The notes under the pieces are model-generated. The model was not told the origin of the DNA. It did no database searches and worked only from the letters and a program-made list of their open reading frames with translations. This document shows positions 21,051 through 32,735 of a stretch of 64,000 nucleotides of DNA, in pieces (within the stretch, counting starts at the first letter, position 1; every line of letters begins with the position of its first letter). A program made the position numbers and the translations under genes. The stretch is from Akebia trifoliata (lineage: Eukaryota > Streptophyta > Magnoliopsida > Ranunculales > Lardizabalaceae): contig CM030706.1 in assembly GCA_017979445.1 (NCBI GenBank), positions 24,096,281-24,160,280 of the forward strand. The letters are read 5' to 3'.

Positions 21051-21745
21051 TTCAAATAAAGTTGGAGTCTCGTTTCTCGGACTCTGGCTAAGGTTTACAG
21101 GAACTTAAACAATCCTATTAAACATGGAGTCTCGTTTCTCGGACTCGAGCTAAGGTTTGTAGGCACTTCAAAAAGCCTATTCATTCTATGATTCAAAAAG
21201 TTGGAGTCTACCTTCTCGGACTCGAACCTAGGTTTGTAGGCACTTCAAAAAACCTACTCCTTCTATGATTCAAAAAGTTGGAGTCTCGTTTCTCGGACTC
21301 GAACTTAAGTTTGTAGGCACTTCAAAAAGCCTATTCATTCTATGATTCAAGAAGTTGGAGTCTCATTTCTCGGACTCGAACATAGGTTTATAGGCACTTC
21401 AAAAAGCCTATTCATTCTATGATTCAAAAAGTTGGAGTCTCATTTCTCAGACTCGAACTTAGATTTGTAGGCATTTCAAAAAGCCCACTCATTCTATGAT
21501 TCAAAAAGTTGGAGTCTCGTTTCTCGGACTCGAACTTTGGTTTATAGGCACTTCAAAAAGCCTATTCATTCTATGATTCAAAAAGTTGGAGTCTCGTTTC
21601 TTGGACTCGAACTTAGGTTTGTAGGCACTTCAAAAAGCCTATTCATTCTATGATTCAAAAAGTTGGAGTCTCGTTTCTCGGACTCGAACTTATTAAGTCA
21701 CGTTTCTCGGGCTCGAACTTACTAAGTCACGTTTCTCGGGCTTAG
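21051..21745 (-). repeat. 77-bp tandem repeat array in the E3 3' region
   Basis: TTGGAGTCT starts at 21201, 21278, 21355, 21432, 21509, 21586 and 21663, an exact 77-base period, with diverged partial units on both sides. The unit contains GGAGTCTCGTTTCTCGGACT, an internal inverted repeat (GAGTC...GACTC), and AGGCACTTCAAAAAGCCT, another short inverted repeat. E7 has the same array with more copies. Tandem arrays in the 3' region are known in Ogre-like elements as a source of satellites. Confidence 0.92.
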
Positions 21746-23219
21746 ATTTATAGGAATTGAAACAATCCTATTAATATATTCTATGATTCAAAATCGAGCT
21801 CAAAGTTTAAAAGATCAGGCCTTTATTGGCGTATCATGCATCTGGATTCATAATTATCATTGGGCTTCGCTAGACTTTTAAGCTTTTGTAAGATTTTCTT
21901 TTTATCATGTGATTAAGAATAAAAACTTTGGAATTAAAATGACCTTCAAAAATGCCCCTAGTTTCAAGGTTGACTTTAACTTGGACTTGACTACGAGACT
22001 GATGGAATGGATTACGCTTGAAAAATACGGACTCTGATGTATGACAGATAAAAGAACTGACATTCTCTTAAATTTAAGACTCTTAAGATTATCATATGTA
22101 CAATAAAGAATTGATCATTATTTTTTAGAAATGCTTGAGCTGGACTTAAAAAATCTTGATAAATATTAGAATAGAATATCTTTCTCTTCAAAGTGGTCGA
22201 TGATTCTACATCTTCCATTAGCGAACACTTGAACAAGTAAACATACTTTTGAAGATCCTACAATGTTCAAGATGACTTCTATTTTTTTTGACTTCAACAT
22301 TGTCTTCATTGGATGTGAGCTCTTGGCTGAAAAATGAATATTGTGGCTTGAATGGTTCTGCATTTTCTAATTTCTGCACAAGCTTCCTTCTGAATTTTTC
22401 TTCTTGATGGGACCTTTCCTCCCATTTGATGATGCCCTAATTTTTGCCTAGATCGCCTCTTCAGGTTTTCAATCTAGCGGACGTCGTTTTTCTTTTTCTG
22501 ATGATGCCTTGATTTTTGCCTAGGTCGCCTTTTCAGGTTTTCAACTTAGCAGGCTTTCTTTTTTATAGTTATGCCCTAAATTTTGCCTAAATCGCCTTTT
22601 CGGGTTTTCGACTTAGCGGGCGTTTCTTTTTTTTCTTGATGATCTTGAATAACTAACTCGACAACTTCTTGGTTCCCTGCACCTTAACCGAGTCAATAAG
22701 CATTCAGGAGGACTTAATAGGTAGGCTTAGGACATGGTTTAGAAAGAAAAGGTAAAAGGCTCAACTTCCCAAAATGCCCCTAGTCTAATATTCTCTTTTG
22801 TTTTGTCATTATTTTCTGTAAATTCTTTTGACTCTTTTTTTTCTAATGCCCCTAGTTTGGCATTCTTTTTTTTTATCAATTCTTTTGATTTTTTTTTCTA
22901 GTGCCCCTAGTTTGGCATTCTTTTCTTTTAAACCTTTCAATATGGGATTTTCCTTTTGGATAACATTTTTCTTAAGAGAATAGTTTTTTTGTATGACCGG
23001 GCCTGAAGTAACTTCTCAGGTTGCCTACGTACCCAAAATATTTCTTTTTCTTTTGGGATCAGGTCAAAACGTAGTTCATACTAATATTCCCTCCCAAGGT
23101 TGGTGGGTGTGGTTTAGAAAAAATCTGGCTATTTGATTGTTTTTAGAGGCTGCAAGGGGCTAAAGAAGGTTTTCTTTTTCTTAGTAAGACAGGAAAATGA
23201 TTCGACCAAAGAAGGCCTC
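21746..23219 (-). other. E3 3' untranslated region, middle part
   Basis: No supported gene. Frames at 22012-22363 have near copies in E7 (57530-57959), but they are short and shared as UTR sequence. Three diverged units of about 70 bases (GCCTAGATCGCC...TTTTCAATCTAGCGG) lie at about 22430-22640. GCCCCTAGTTTGGCATTCTTTT-type repeats occur at 22780-22930. A block conserved in all elements (CTGAAGTAACTTCTCAGGTT) lies at about 22995-23070. Confidence 0.6.
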
Positions 23220-23760
23220 CCTTGATGAATGCTGCTCGACTTGGTCAAAGTTTTAGTAATTCGATATCTGGATTACTCTGTCGAGTAAGTTTTTTTTTTT
23301 TTTTTGGGAATGAATATTCTTCAGTCTTCTATTGTGAAATCGAGTATGATTGAAATTTCTGACTATTCAACTCTTCTAAAACTTCGAGAAAATCTTTTAT
23401 TCTCTTATGAATGAAAACTTTCCTCTTTTGAGTGAGAAACATGGTAGATCCACTTGTAAGTCTTAGCGTCTTTGTCGATGCTTTCAGCTATATATCATTT
23501 TTGACTAATAATCCTTGACTTTGAAATCACTCTTGGCTTTATATCTTGATCTATATTTTTGTGTAATCTATCCATATATCCTTATGAGACCATGCAAAAA
23601 CATTGTTGAATTTCTCAAGTAAGTTTACTATTCTCTCGTGTTCTCCTGAGGATAACGTATCACCAATTTGCACTTCTTGAGTGTACTCTTTAATTCCAAT
23701 ATTTATCAAATTTGATTAGTGAGCTTTAAGTCATTTCTCATGTTAGATTTTATATTCACG
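23220..23760 (-). pseudogene. E3 pol scraps (end of pol and protease-RT linker)
   Basis: About 23565-23715 translates to KEYTQEVQIGDTLSSGEHER followed by IVNLLEKFNNVFAWSHKD, clearly the pre-RT linker of the E4 type (EIQIGVTLSPDERKG ... DVFAWSYED), with no stop. About 23220-23260 resembles the last codons of E4 pol. Everything between (RT, RNases H, integrase) is missing. E7 has the same two scraps at about 59155-59295 and 58800-58840. Confidence 0.75.
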
Positions 23761-23923
23761 TCATTATTGCACACAAGATAATCAAAAGTTTCTTTTATTT
23801 ATTAGAATAAATAGGAACATAGACTGACATACCTGACTAAAGTCTAAAATTAACAATGACTAACTAAACTCAAGAACTGACGCAACTGAAGCTAAAAAAC
23901 TAAGAAGACTAAAAAAAACGACA

Positions 23924-25387
23924 TCATTCTGAATGGAGGGACATAATTCTAGGGTCTATGCCACTTCGGTTATCTTCGATGGATGAGTTGAACTTGCCTG
24001 CTTTTACTATCTCTTCATATTTCGATTCAAGTATGTTATATGCTGGACAACCCGTTGCTTCAATAATCTTTATGTTCTTTAGTTATGCCTGGCCTGGAGT
24101 GAACGCACTGTTAAAATCAATTGGGTGAATAAAGGAAACTGAGTCAACTGATTCAAGTTTGGATATGGATATTAAGTTCAGAGTAGGAGGGGGTTGATTT
24201 TGAAAGGTAGGCAAAGGGTTAGTCTTCACATTGGGAGTAGCAGGAGTGGGTATGGTGACTTTTCCTTGCTCAATAAGGTCTTGGATAGCATGTCGGAGAG
24301 TAATACACCTGTCAAGAACATGACCAGGCATCTGATGGAATTCACAGAATTGCCCATTATCCATGTTTGGGGGAAGAGGATTAGGCAAAGGCTTAGGTCG
24401 TAAAGGTGTTAGCAATCCCTTTTTCATCAATTTTTGATAAGCAATACTAAGGGACATTCCAAGATTGGCAAATTGTCTCCTAGGCTTGGCTTGTGAAGGC
24501 AGAGTAACTTGAGGAGATAGTGCGAAGGAGGTGTTGGCCACTTGTAAGGAATTGACATTAGGTTTGAAATGTTTGGATTTTGACTCAGACGAGTTACCAA
24601 AAAGTCCCGAAGAATAGGCATCCTCAACTTGATTTCCAGCCTCAAGGAGGGATTGAAAAGTAGGAAGGTACTGAGGCATCAAATACTTGGCATAATTTAG
24701 AGTTAGATTCCTAAGGATAATCTTGACTTGTTCCTTCTCTTGAGGTCGGTCCCACAATTGAGCTACTTTAGCTCTCCATCGAGCAATGAACTCAGTGAAA
24801 GTTTCCCCAGATTTCTGTTTAGTAGTTTCTAGATTTCTTCTTGTGAGTTCAATATCCTTGTTGAATGACTATCGACCAATAATCTCCTTCATCAATTCAT
24901 GCCACGTTCTTACCCGAGACGAGTCCAGTGACATTAACCAGCGTAAGGCAGGACCTGTAAGGGTTCTCTGAAAAAGTTGAGCCATCTGTTCTTCACTCAG
25001 ACCCTGAGACTGCATGATACCGACATATATTTTTAAGTGAGTCCTAGGGCATCCAGTCCCATCAAATTTATCCATATCTGGCATTGTGAACTTTTCTGGC
25101 AGACGGACTGTAGGAAATAATGTCATTGCCCCTAATCCAAGGGCGAGATCGTCAGGGTCTTTGATATTCTTCAAAGCAGTTTCAACCTAAGTTATTCGAT
25201 GAGCTAGGACAGGGTCGACGTGTAACTGATCATCTTCTTGGTTTTCAACGAGGTCAAACATATCCTGAGGTTCTATAGCTTTATCTTTTGCCTTTTCAAT
25301 TTTCAGGGATTCAATTTGTGTTTGGACAGAAGCAATAATCTGTGCTTGAAAAGATTCTAAAATCTGACGGAGTGCAGCTTCATCCAT
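23924..25387 (-). pseudogene. E3 gag (nearly full length, two stops and a frame break)
   Basis: Gag forms the particle and binds element RNA. I chose the first ATG at 25387 (MDEAALRQILESFQAQ); the frame is open further to 25510 but without ATG. In order: an N-terminal helix-rich part with an acidic stretch; a retrotransposon capsid domain (LPEKFTMPDMDKFDGTG, HLKIYVGIM, LTGPALRWLMSL, ETFTEFIARWRAK); a Pro-rich part; and one zinc-knuckle-like motif FCEFHQMPGHVLDRC, of form C-x2-H-x4-H-x4-C. Stops lie at about 25186 (Gln in E7) and 24868 (Tyr in E7). A frame break near 24050-24080 separates the last 40 codons, which end at 23924. Otherwise coding is well kept. Confidence 0.85.
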
Positions 25388-25510
25388 GGTACTCGTTTCT
25401 TCTCGTGGCAAAGACTGACTACTTGACAATGGTACTCTGGAAAGACGACTATTTTCACGGACCCAAAGTGGTACAGATGGAGGTTTAGACCGTTTATGAC
25501 CAATTATCAC

Positions 25511-27059
25511 CTGATTGGAAGTAAACCAAGGTTAACCATTGACTCTAAAGGTTTGACTCTTAACCACATGATTAAAGTTTTGACATAAAATAGCCAAGTC
25601 TGACGGAAAATATCGAATTCAAATGCACCATAAGTCTATAGTGACCAAGAAAGTGAGAAAGGTTAGAAATAGGTCTACCCCTGATTGGGATTGAGCCTTT
25701 GATCAGACAAATTAATTTGATCCTAAGATCGAATCTTTCTATACAAAGTGGTCTGGATCTTTAAAAGTGAAACCAATTAGTCCAACTGATTTGGTATTGA
25801 TCAGTTTGATCCACTTGTCAATTGGGCCAACTGGTTTAAGTGGTTCAAATTAATCGGTACATTTCACTGATTGGGTCGGACCGATATTGCGGGCATTGTT
25901 TGGATTATTGTGGATCGGTCCACCCACTTACCTGTTGGTTGGATTGAATAAAGCAACCCGGGAACACCCATTGTCAGTTGGGGTCGTGACCTATAAGAAA
26001 GCTTCTAGACTCTAGGCTTACTACGTGCAATGCATTTTATCTGGCCACCCTTGCCTAAGCACACCTATATACCTCTCGATACGTGGTGACTTGGTTTTTT
26101 ATATACCGTATAGGTGATAATCTAAAACCTCAACTCACTTCTCTGAAGTCAAAAACAGCCAGTTTGATCTCCAGTTGAGAGGTGGCGCACAATGCTGATC
26201 AAGGGCCCACTTAAATACATCTCGTCTAGAATAGACGTAGTCTATCCCCCTCGTACAGTAGAGTACAGCGGGACAAGATCTTGCTTAGGCACTGGTTTTG
26301 ACCAAGAAGTGCAATTGATATACTTAGATTATCTTTTACATACCTATGGGTACGAGTCAAGAGTTGTAGCTTTCATAAATGGTTTGGCATCCCACGAGGT
26401 GACCGACCACGTACTAGTACTACGTTGGCAATTGGGACATGTGACTGTGTGGCTCACAATAGGTAAAAGGCTCAGGTCGCTCCAGCCTGGGTGCATCAAT
26501 ATACTTCTCAGAATCACCTGATCAGACGGTATTGATGCCCCCAGTTTGATATACCCTAAGGTACGTGATTGGAGTTGTGATTTTCATGAATGACGTCTCA
26601 TCTCCGAAGAGACCGGGCCACGCACTAGTGCCACGTTGGCTATATGGGACGTGTACGTGAGTAAAACAATAAACGTGCATGTGGTGTGTGCAAAATAGGG
26701 TGGGGTGTGCCCGGGGCCTTTTTCAAACACATGGGCCCATGGGCCAGATTATGTCATCACATATGGATATCAAATGAATATTGATCAAGAAAATAATACA
26801 AAACCCATCACATCGAAATTAAGATGAAAGCAAACACATCACAAATATATCTGTAGAGATCATGGCACATTATATGGGCATATAAGACAAATAATAATTA
26901 ATTTGATCTCACATTAAAAAGGCCCACAAATTTGTTGTCTATGGTCTAATCAAGGGTTACTTTTGGGTGATCCAAAATAAATCGAGATTCCCATAGATGT
27001 TACATTGATGATAGAATGACAATGGTTGAGATGAGCTCACTCTCAGGAACATTAATTGT
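25511..27059 (-). other. E3 leader, gag-proximal part
   Basis: No gene. It is conserved with E7 (61105-62340) and, from about 25960, with E2 (10190-10930). It holds the diverged duplication GATATACC...ACGTTGG (about 26335-26430 and 26548-26640) and GATTGGTTT/AACTGGTTT-type repeats at 25780-25900. Small open frames (such as 26192-26521 plus) are not supported. Confidence 0.6.
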
Positions 27060-27850
27060 GCTAACATTAGATAAATTTGGATTTTCTGTGAATTTGGAAA
27101 ATACAATCCGAACTTACATCGATGATATCTAAGGCTCTCGATAACGAAATCGAGTGAACTCAAGTTTTAAATTAATCTACCCGATGAGATCTACATTTTA
27201 TTAAGAGGTGCCTAGACTTAATTCTCACCAGAATGTTCAGTAAAAACGTTTTAACGTTGCTGTCCCAACCTTCATTCAGAAATAATTCCAGATTTACAGA
27301 TTGAACTTGCATCGATGATATCTAAGACTTTTGATAACGAAATTGAGTGAACTCAGATTCTAAATTAATTTACTCGATGAGATCTACGTTTGACTAAAAG
27401 GTTCCTAGACTTAATTCTCACTAGAATATTCTGTGAAAACGTTTTAACATTGCTGTCCCAACCTTCATTCAGCAACAATTCCAGATTTACAGATTGAACT
27501 TGCATCGATGATATCTAAGGCTTCCGATAATGAAATTGAGTGAACTCAAGTTCTAAATTAATCTAATCGATGAGATCTACGTTTTATTAATAGGTTCCCA
27601 AACTTAATTCTTATTAAAACATTCTGTAAAAAAGTTTTAACATTGCTATCCCAACTTTCATTCAACAACAATTCCAGATTTACAGATTGAACTTGCATCG
27701 ATGATATCTAAGGCTTCCGATAATGAAATTGAGTGAACTCATATTATAAATTAATCTACTCAATGAGATCTACGTTTTATTAATAGATTCCCAGACTTAA
27801 TTCTCACTAAAATGTTTTGTAAAAACGTTTGAACATTACTGTCCAAACCT
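27060..27850 (-). repeat. 193-bp tandem repeat array in the E3 leader
   Basis: CATCGATGATATCTAAG occurs at 27117, 27310, 27503 and 27697, giving periods of 193, 193 and 194 bases and four copies. It occupies the same relative place in the leader as the 0.6-kb array of E2 but is unrelated in sequence. Confidence 0.92.
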
Positions 27851-28093
27851 TCATCATTCCATCATTTTCATATGTCAATTTGAATCTTTCATTATTTAGG
27901 GGTCATAAAAAAAAAGTGATCCTTAATTGGAAAAAAAAATGCAATACCCAAAATCATCTACAATCAAGACAAAAAATAAATAAACAGAAAAAATAAATAA
28001 AATAAATCCAACTAAATAATAAAATAAAATAAAAACTAGGTCATCTTGGCAATGCTCCCATATTTGAGATTTTTCAAGTTTGATCCTCAATAG
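27851..28093 (-). other. E3 leader next to the PBS
   Basis: A/T-rich, with AAATAAAAT runs. It matches E2 16080-16340. No gene. Confidence 0.7.
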
Positions 28094-28111
28094 TCCCCAG
28101 CGGAGTCGCCC
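28094..28111 (-). other. E3 primer-binding site (tRNA-Arg type)
   Basis: Sense GGGCGACTCCGCTGGGGA, next to the 5' LTR, fits the complement of a plant tRNA-Arg 3' end except for the first base. Confidence 0.75.
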
Positions 28112-28112
28112 C

Positions 28113-29836
28113 TGAAAGCGTCCTCGATCCGCGGGGTGCGCGGATCCACTTTTGACGTTTGAGGTTTGGGAGTCGCCACCTAGTTGTTAAGGTCTAGGAA
28201 CAAAACTGACTATAAAAAAGGTAAACTAATCTACGAAAGAGAAAAAGAGTCCGGGGATCACATTACGGGGTTGGAAGGTGTTAGGCACCAACCCCGCCCG
28301 GCCAAAGCCGGTCTCTACTAACTTCCCAAATAAATTACATTGCTAAAAACCTAGATAAAAATAAAAATAAAAAAATTTCATACCTTTCCGATAGCAAGGA
28401 TTTTGTTCCCTCAGATCTGACAAAAAATAGCTCCTTGTATTGTACTCCCTTGCTTCGTTCTGTCTCCGGATTTGATTTTGGATCTCCGGGGCAAGGTATC
28501 TCCTTATTTTTGGATCTGAACTCTTAAAGTTTGTTGCGGATTTTGGGATGTTTTTGGAAGGCTTTTAGGCGTTTCTTATGCTAAAATCGAAGGAGGGATG
28601 TTAGGTAAGGAGTTGGGACTCCAAAACTAGGGTTTATGGGAGGCTAGGGGGGCTTTTAGACCTACTTCTCTTAGGGTTTATGATTTGATACGAAAATAGG
28701 GTGTGAGCACCTCTATTTATAGATGTTTTTAGGGGTTGATTTGGATAGAGTTAGTGTTTAATTAGAGTTGTGTTTTAGTTAGACTTGTTTTAGGTAGAAT
28801 TGTGTTTTAATTAGAATTGTTTTAGGTAGAATTGTTTTTAAGTTAGAACTCTATTAGATTGAGTTATTATTTAATTAGAACTCTATTATGACTTTTGGTC
28901 TTATTTGATTGACTTTTAATGTTTTGACTTTAGTCTTAATTGATTGACTTTTAATATCTTGACTTCAGTTTTGCTTAATTGACTTTAATTTTGACTTTAG
29001 TCTCACTTGATTGACTTTAATACTTTGACCTTATTCTTTCTTGATTGACTTTAAATTTTGGGAGAATCCCCCTCTAAAATATCTTTAATTCTTTGGACCC
29101 CCAAATGGAAGGGTCCTTAAAGAAATATCTCACGTACCCTTAACAATTTTACTTGAAAACCCGATTGATCGATTTCTTCGGTTCAAAATTTAAAATTAAT
29201 TTCATTAATGTTTCACTTTAATTATTTAATATTTTATTTATTAATTTCGAATTTTTTAATTATGAAAATTGTGAAATTACCGTTTTACCCCCGGAGAGGA
29301 CTTTTCACGTTTTAAATCGATTTTTAATGTTCTATGATGTTTTAGAATCGATTTTTCGTAAGGCATTCAATGGAAGTATTAGTTTGTGTCATTTATGAAA
29401 TTTTTTGTGTGAAATGGTCATGAACTTTATGAGGGGCATTTTCGTAATTTTGTTGAATTCTGTTAAAATTGGTGAAATGATTTATTTGGTTCCGATTTGT
29501 TATTTTATGTGTTCGAGAGAGTTTTCCTAAGCGTAACGTAGGCTCTAGGGTTGTTTTGAGGGTAGGGGTATTTTGGTAATTTGGTCAATTTTTAGTGATT
29601 TTTATCGTGAAACTTCTTTTTGATCTGCAAGATGATGATTTCTATGTTTCTGGGGTCGTATTTTCCTAGCGTAGCGTGGTTTCTAAGGTTTTGTCAATTC
29701 AAGATACCTCATCTGGATTTCTGAAACATATCGGGTAACAAAATAAAGCAATGGAATACATATTCATCATTGGGAATCATTGCGATCGGATTGACGAGTT
29801 GATTAATCAGGCGGATGCAAAAATGGGGTGTCTACA
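28113..29836 (-). repeat. E3 5' LTR
   Basis: 1724 bases, TGAAAGCGTC to GTGTCTACA. The TATA box is at 28714-28722. It is followed at 29837 by the second TAATT target copy. Confidence 0.93.
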
Positions 29837-31005
29837 TAATTGTTCAAGACTTCCCCTTCTCTGACGGGACGGATGAAGTGGAAAAGTGGTTCCCCTGGTT
29901 GTTCCGAGATGACCATTACCTTCGGTTGATTGTGGTTAGGGTCAGGCATGGTTCCTCCCAAGCTTGCTGGGATGATGACTGATGGTCAGTTGATATTGAT
30001 AGGGAAATGTAATTATTTCTTTTCTCTTGTAGTGATTTCTACTTTCTTGGACTCTCTTGTTATCTTTGATAGACTCTCGTTGGAATCTCCATTGAATAGG
30101 ACATCAATGCCTTACATGAGGGATGGTCGGAATTCAACAACCGAGTCTTCTTGAATGTGCTTGGACTTAAAACTTAAAGTTTTCAACTTTCTGGATGGCT
30201 TTGTTGGTAGTTGTTTTGATAGACTGTCGGGATTTGACTTGTGATTTTAGAAAGTTGACGTTTGGTTCATGATTTTATTTTCTAGCTAATTGAAGTTCCT
30301 TTTTCTTGTCATTCATATTTGATATATCTTTTGTCGTAGGCTTGAACCCTAAACCAAGATAAGGAGTTTGTTTCTTTGCTTCAACCAAGGTGGCTTTCCC
30401 TTTTCTTCTCGGCCCTAACCCTTGCTTGGGTCGATAATCGACTTTCTTCAAGACCTGCACGATTATCAGATTTGTCCTTGATAATTCTGCCCTTATTTTT
30501 TCTTTTCCCTTTTTGACATGATTAACAATAGCAAATTGGCAAGAATGGTACAATACATTGTCCTTTGTCATTTCTATGTCAATTAATAGAATGTCCGAAG
30601 CTCTCCTAGCTAGGATTAGGTTTTCTACTAAGACAAATATCATCCTCTGTCCCATGATAAAGTTGATTATTTGGTACAAAGAGAAAGGCACTATCCCAGT
30701 AATGTGGATCCATGGCCTTCCTAACAGCAACTTGAAGGTTGTCGGTATTTTCATGACTTCGAATGTTACCTCGAATGTGCAAGGTCCTATAGTGATCGGT
30801 AGGTCCACCTCTCTCAAGGAGTCCCTTCTTGAATAATCAAAACCTCGAACAACCTTATTGTTGGGTTTAACATTCGACTAGTCAATATTGAGTTTTCCAA
30901 AGATTTTCAGAAGACAAATATTAAGAGCTGAGCCATTGTTGATTAATACTCTAGCAACCATCATATCCTTGCACATGACCATGATATTTAAATTTTCGAC
31001 GTGTG
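29837..31005 (-). pseudogene. E1 aspartic protease end and G-patch-like linker
   Basis: The protease would cut Gag-Pol. Its active-site motif is readable at about 30915-30960 as VLINNGSALNI; the catalytic Asp found in E4 (LIDNGSALNV) is Asn here (codon 30938-30940). The open piece 30275-30817 (180 aa) has DLPITIGPCTFEVTFEV and KLLLGRPWIH, the C-terminal half of the protease, then YRPKQGLGPRRKGK ... YLGLGFKPT, a Gly-rich G-patch-like segment. 29837-30270 is a decayed linker with stops. E4 interrupts the protease at 31006. Confidence 0.82.
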
Positions 31006-32722
31006 AAAGCACCCTCGATCTGCAGGGTGCACGGATCTGCTTTTGACCTTTAAGGTTTGGGAGTCGGCACCTAGTTATTACGATCTAGGAACCGAATATA
31101 GACTCGAAACAGATAAAAACGACTAATCTACTAAAGACAAACTTAGTCCGAGAATCACATTACGGGGTTGGAAGGTATTAGGCACCAATCCCGCCTGGCC
31201 AATGCCGATCTCTACTTATCCCAAATAAGACTACATTGCTAACAAAAAACCTAGATAGAAAAAATAAATAAATAAATAAAAGAAATTTTACCTTTGAACG
31301 CAATGATTCTATTCCCTCAGATCTGATAAAACCGCTTCTTGTGCCGTATTCCTTGCTTCATTTTGTCTCCGGATCTGATTTTTGATTTTCGAGACAAGGT
31401 ATCTCTTTCTTAGATCTGGATTCTTTGAAATGTTTTATGAATTTTGGGGTGATTCTAAAGGGCTTCTAGGTGTTTGTAAAGCTAAAATTAAAGTATGGGT
31501 GTTAGGTAAGGAGTTGGGGCTTCAAAATTAGGGTTTATGGGAGGTTAGGGAAGCTTTTTGACCTACTTCTCTTAGGGTTTATGATTTGATACGAAAATAG
31601 GGTGTGAGGACCCCTATTTATAGATTTTTTTAAGGATTGGTTTAGATAGAATTAGTATTTAATTATAATTCTTTTAGTTAGAGTTATATTTTAATTAGAA
31701 TTATTTTAGGTAAAGTTATATTTAAGTTAGAATTATTTTAGGTAGAGTTATATTTTAGTTAGAATTCTATTAAAAAAAATAGAGTTATTATTTAATTAGA
31801 ACTCTATTAGGATTTTGACTTTTGGTCTTATTTGATTAACTTTAAGATTTTGACTTTAGTCTTACTTGATTGACCTTAATATCTTGACTTTGGTCTTACT
31901 TGATTGACTTTAATTTTGAATTTAGTCTTACTTGATTAACTTTAATATTTTGGAGTACCCCCTTCTATTATATCTTTAATTCTTTGGACCCCCAAATGGA
32001 GAGGTCCTTGAATAAATATTTTGCCAACCATCAACAATTTTGTCTAAGAGCCTGATTGATAGATTTTTTTAGTTCAAAATTTTAAATTTATTTTATTAAT
32101 GTTTCACTTTAATTATTTAATATTTTATTTATTAATTTCAAAATTTTCAATTATAAAAATGGTAAAATTATCGTTTTGCCATCGGAGAGGACTTTTTGTG
32201 TTTCAAGTCGATTTTCAATGTTCCATGATATTTTGGAATCAATTTTTCATAAGGAATTCAATGGGAATGTTGGTTTTTGTCATTTATAAATTTTTTTGTG
32301 TTAAATGATCGTGAACTTTATGAGGGGTATTTTCGTAATTTTATCAAATTTTATGAAATTGGAATGATTTATTTGATTTTGATTTGTTGTTTTATGTGTT
32401 CGAAAAGGTTTTCCTAAGCGTAATGTAGGCTCTAGGGTTATTTTGATGTTAGGGGTATTTTGAAAATTTGGTCATTTTTTAGTGATTTTTATCGTAAAGT
32501 TTGTTTTTATCTGCAAAATGATGATTTTTATGTTTTTGGGATTATATTTTCCTAGCGTAGCGTGGTTTCTACAGTTTTGTCAATTTGAGATATCTCATCT
32601 GGATTTCTGAAACATATCTAGTAACAAAATAAAGCATTGGAATAATCATCCATCATTGGGAACCATTGCAATCGGGTTGATGAGTTGATTAAACAGGCGA
32701 GTGCAAAAATGGGGTGTCTACA
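31006..32722 (-). repeat. E4 3' LTR
   Basis: 1717 bases, TGAAAGCACC to GTGTCTACA, next to the PPT (32723-32735, sense AAAGAGGGGCATC). The TATA box is at 31615-31623. Target duplication on the left is ACGTG (31001-31005); the partner copy is not in the window. Confidence 0.92.
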
Positions 32723-32735
32723 GATGCCCCTCTTT

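Larger units (their letters stand above)
18782..29836 (-). mobile_element. E3: complete pol-less LTR retrotransposon with gag
   Basis: An 11.05-kb minus-strand element with LTRs of 1726 and 1724 bases, PPT, PBS and perfect target duplication. The LTRs differ by only a small share of positions by eye, so it is probably the youngest complete copy here. The internal region has one gag gene and only scraps of pol (about 23565-23715 and 23220-23260). Protease, RT, RNase H and integrase are missing. E7 has the same layout and the same scraps. This fits the class of terminal-repeat retrotransposons with only GAG (TR-GAG). Confidence 0.88.
3985..31005 (-). mobile_element. E1: oldest Tat-lineage Ty3/gypsy element, split by nested insertions
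   Basis: E1 is a minus-strand pol region in three pieces: 29837-31005 (protease end and linker), 17859-18781 (linker and RT start) and about 3985-6634 (RT end, RNase H domains, integrase). The order on the minus strand is that of a gypsy element. The pieces join correctly when E2 and E3 are removed with one copy of each target duplication. Its LTRs are not seen: the 3' end is cut near 3985 and the 5' end is interrupted by E4 at 31006. Integrase and RT sequences differ clearly from those of E4, so E1 is another family. It has many stops and is inactive. Confidence 0.85.

Noticed and set aside
21051..21745. Regular repeats that could suggest a CRISPR array
   Set aside because: The 77-base unit repeats head to tail without unique spacers, in a plant retrotransposon.
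26192..26521. Plus-strand 109-aa ORF, also in E7 at 61903-62115
   Set aside because: Antisense in a conserved leader block. Conservation is explained by the shared element, and the E7 copy is shorter, so no coding constraint is shown.
28094..28111. tRNA-Arg gene fragment
   Set aside because: Only 18 bases complementary to a tRNA 3' end next to an LTR: a primer-binding site. No tRNA gene was seen in the window.
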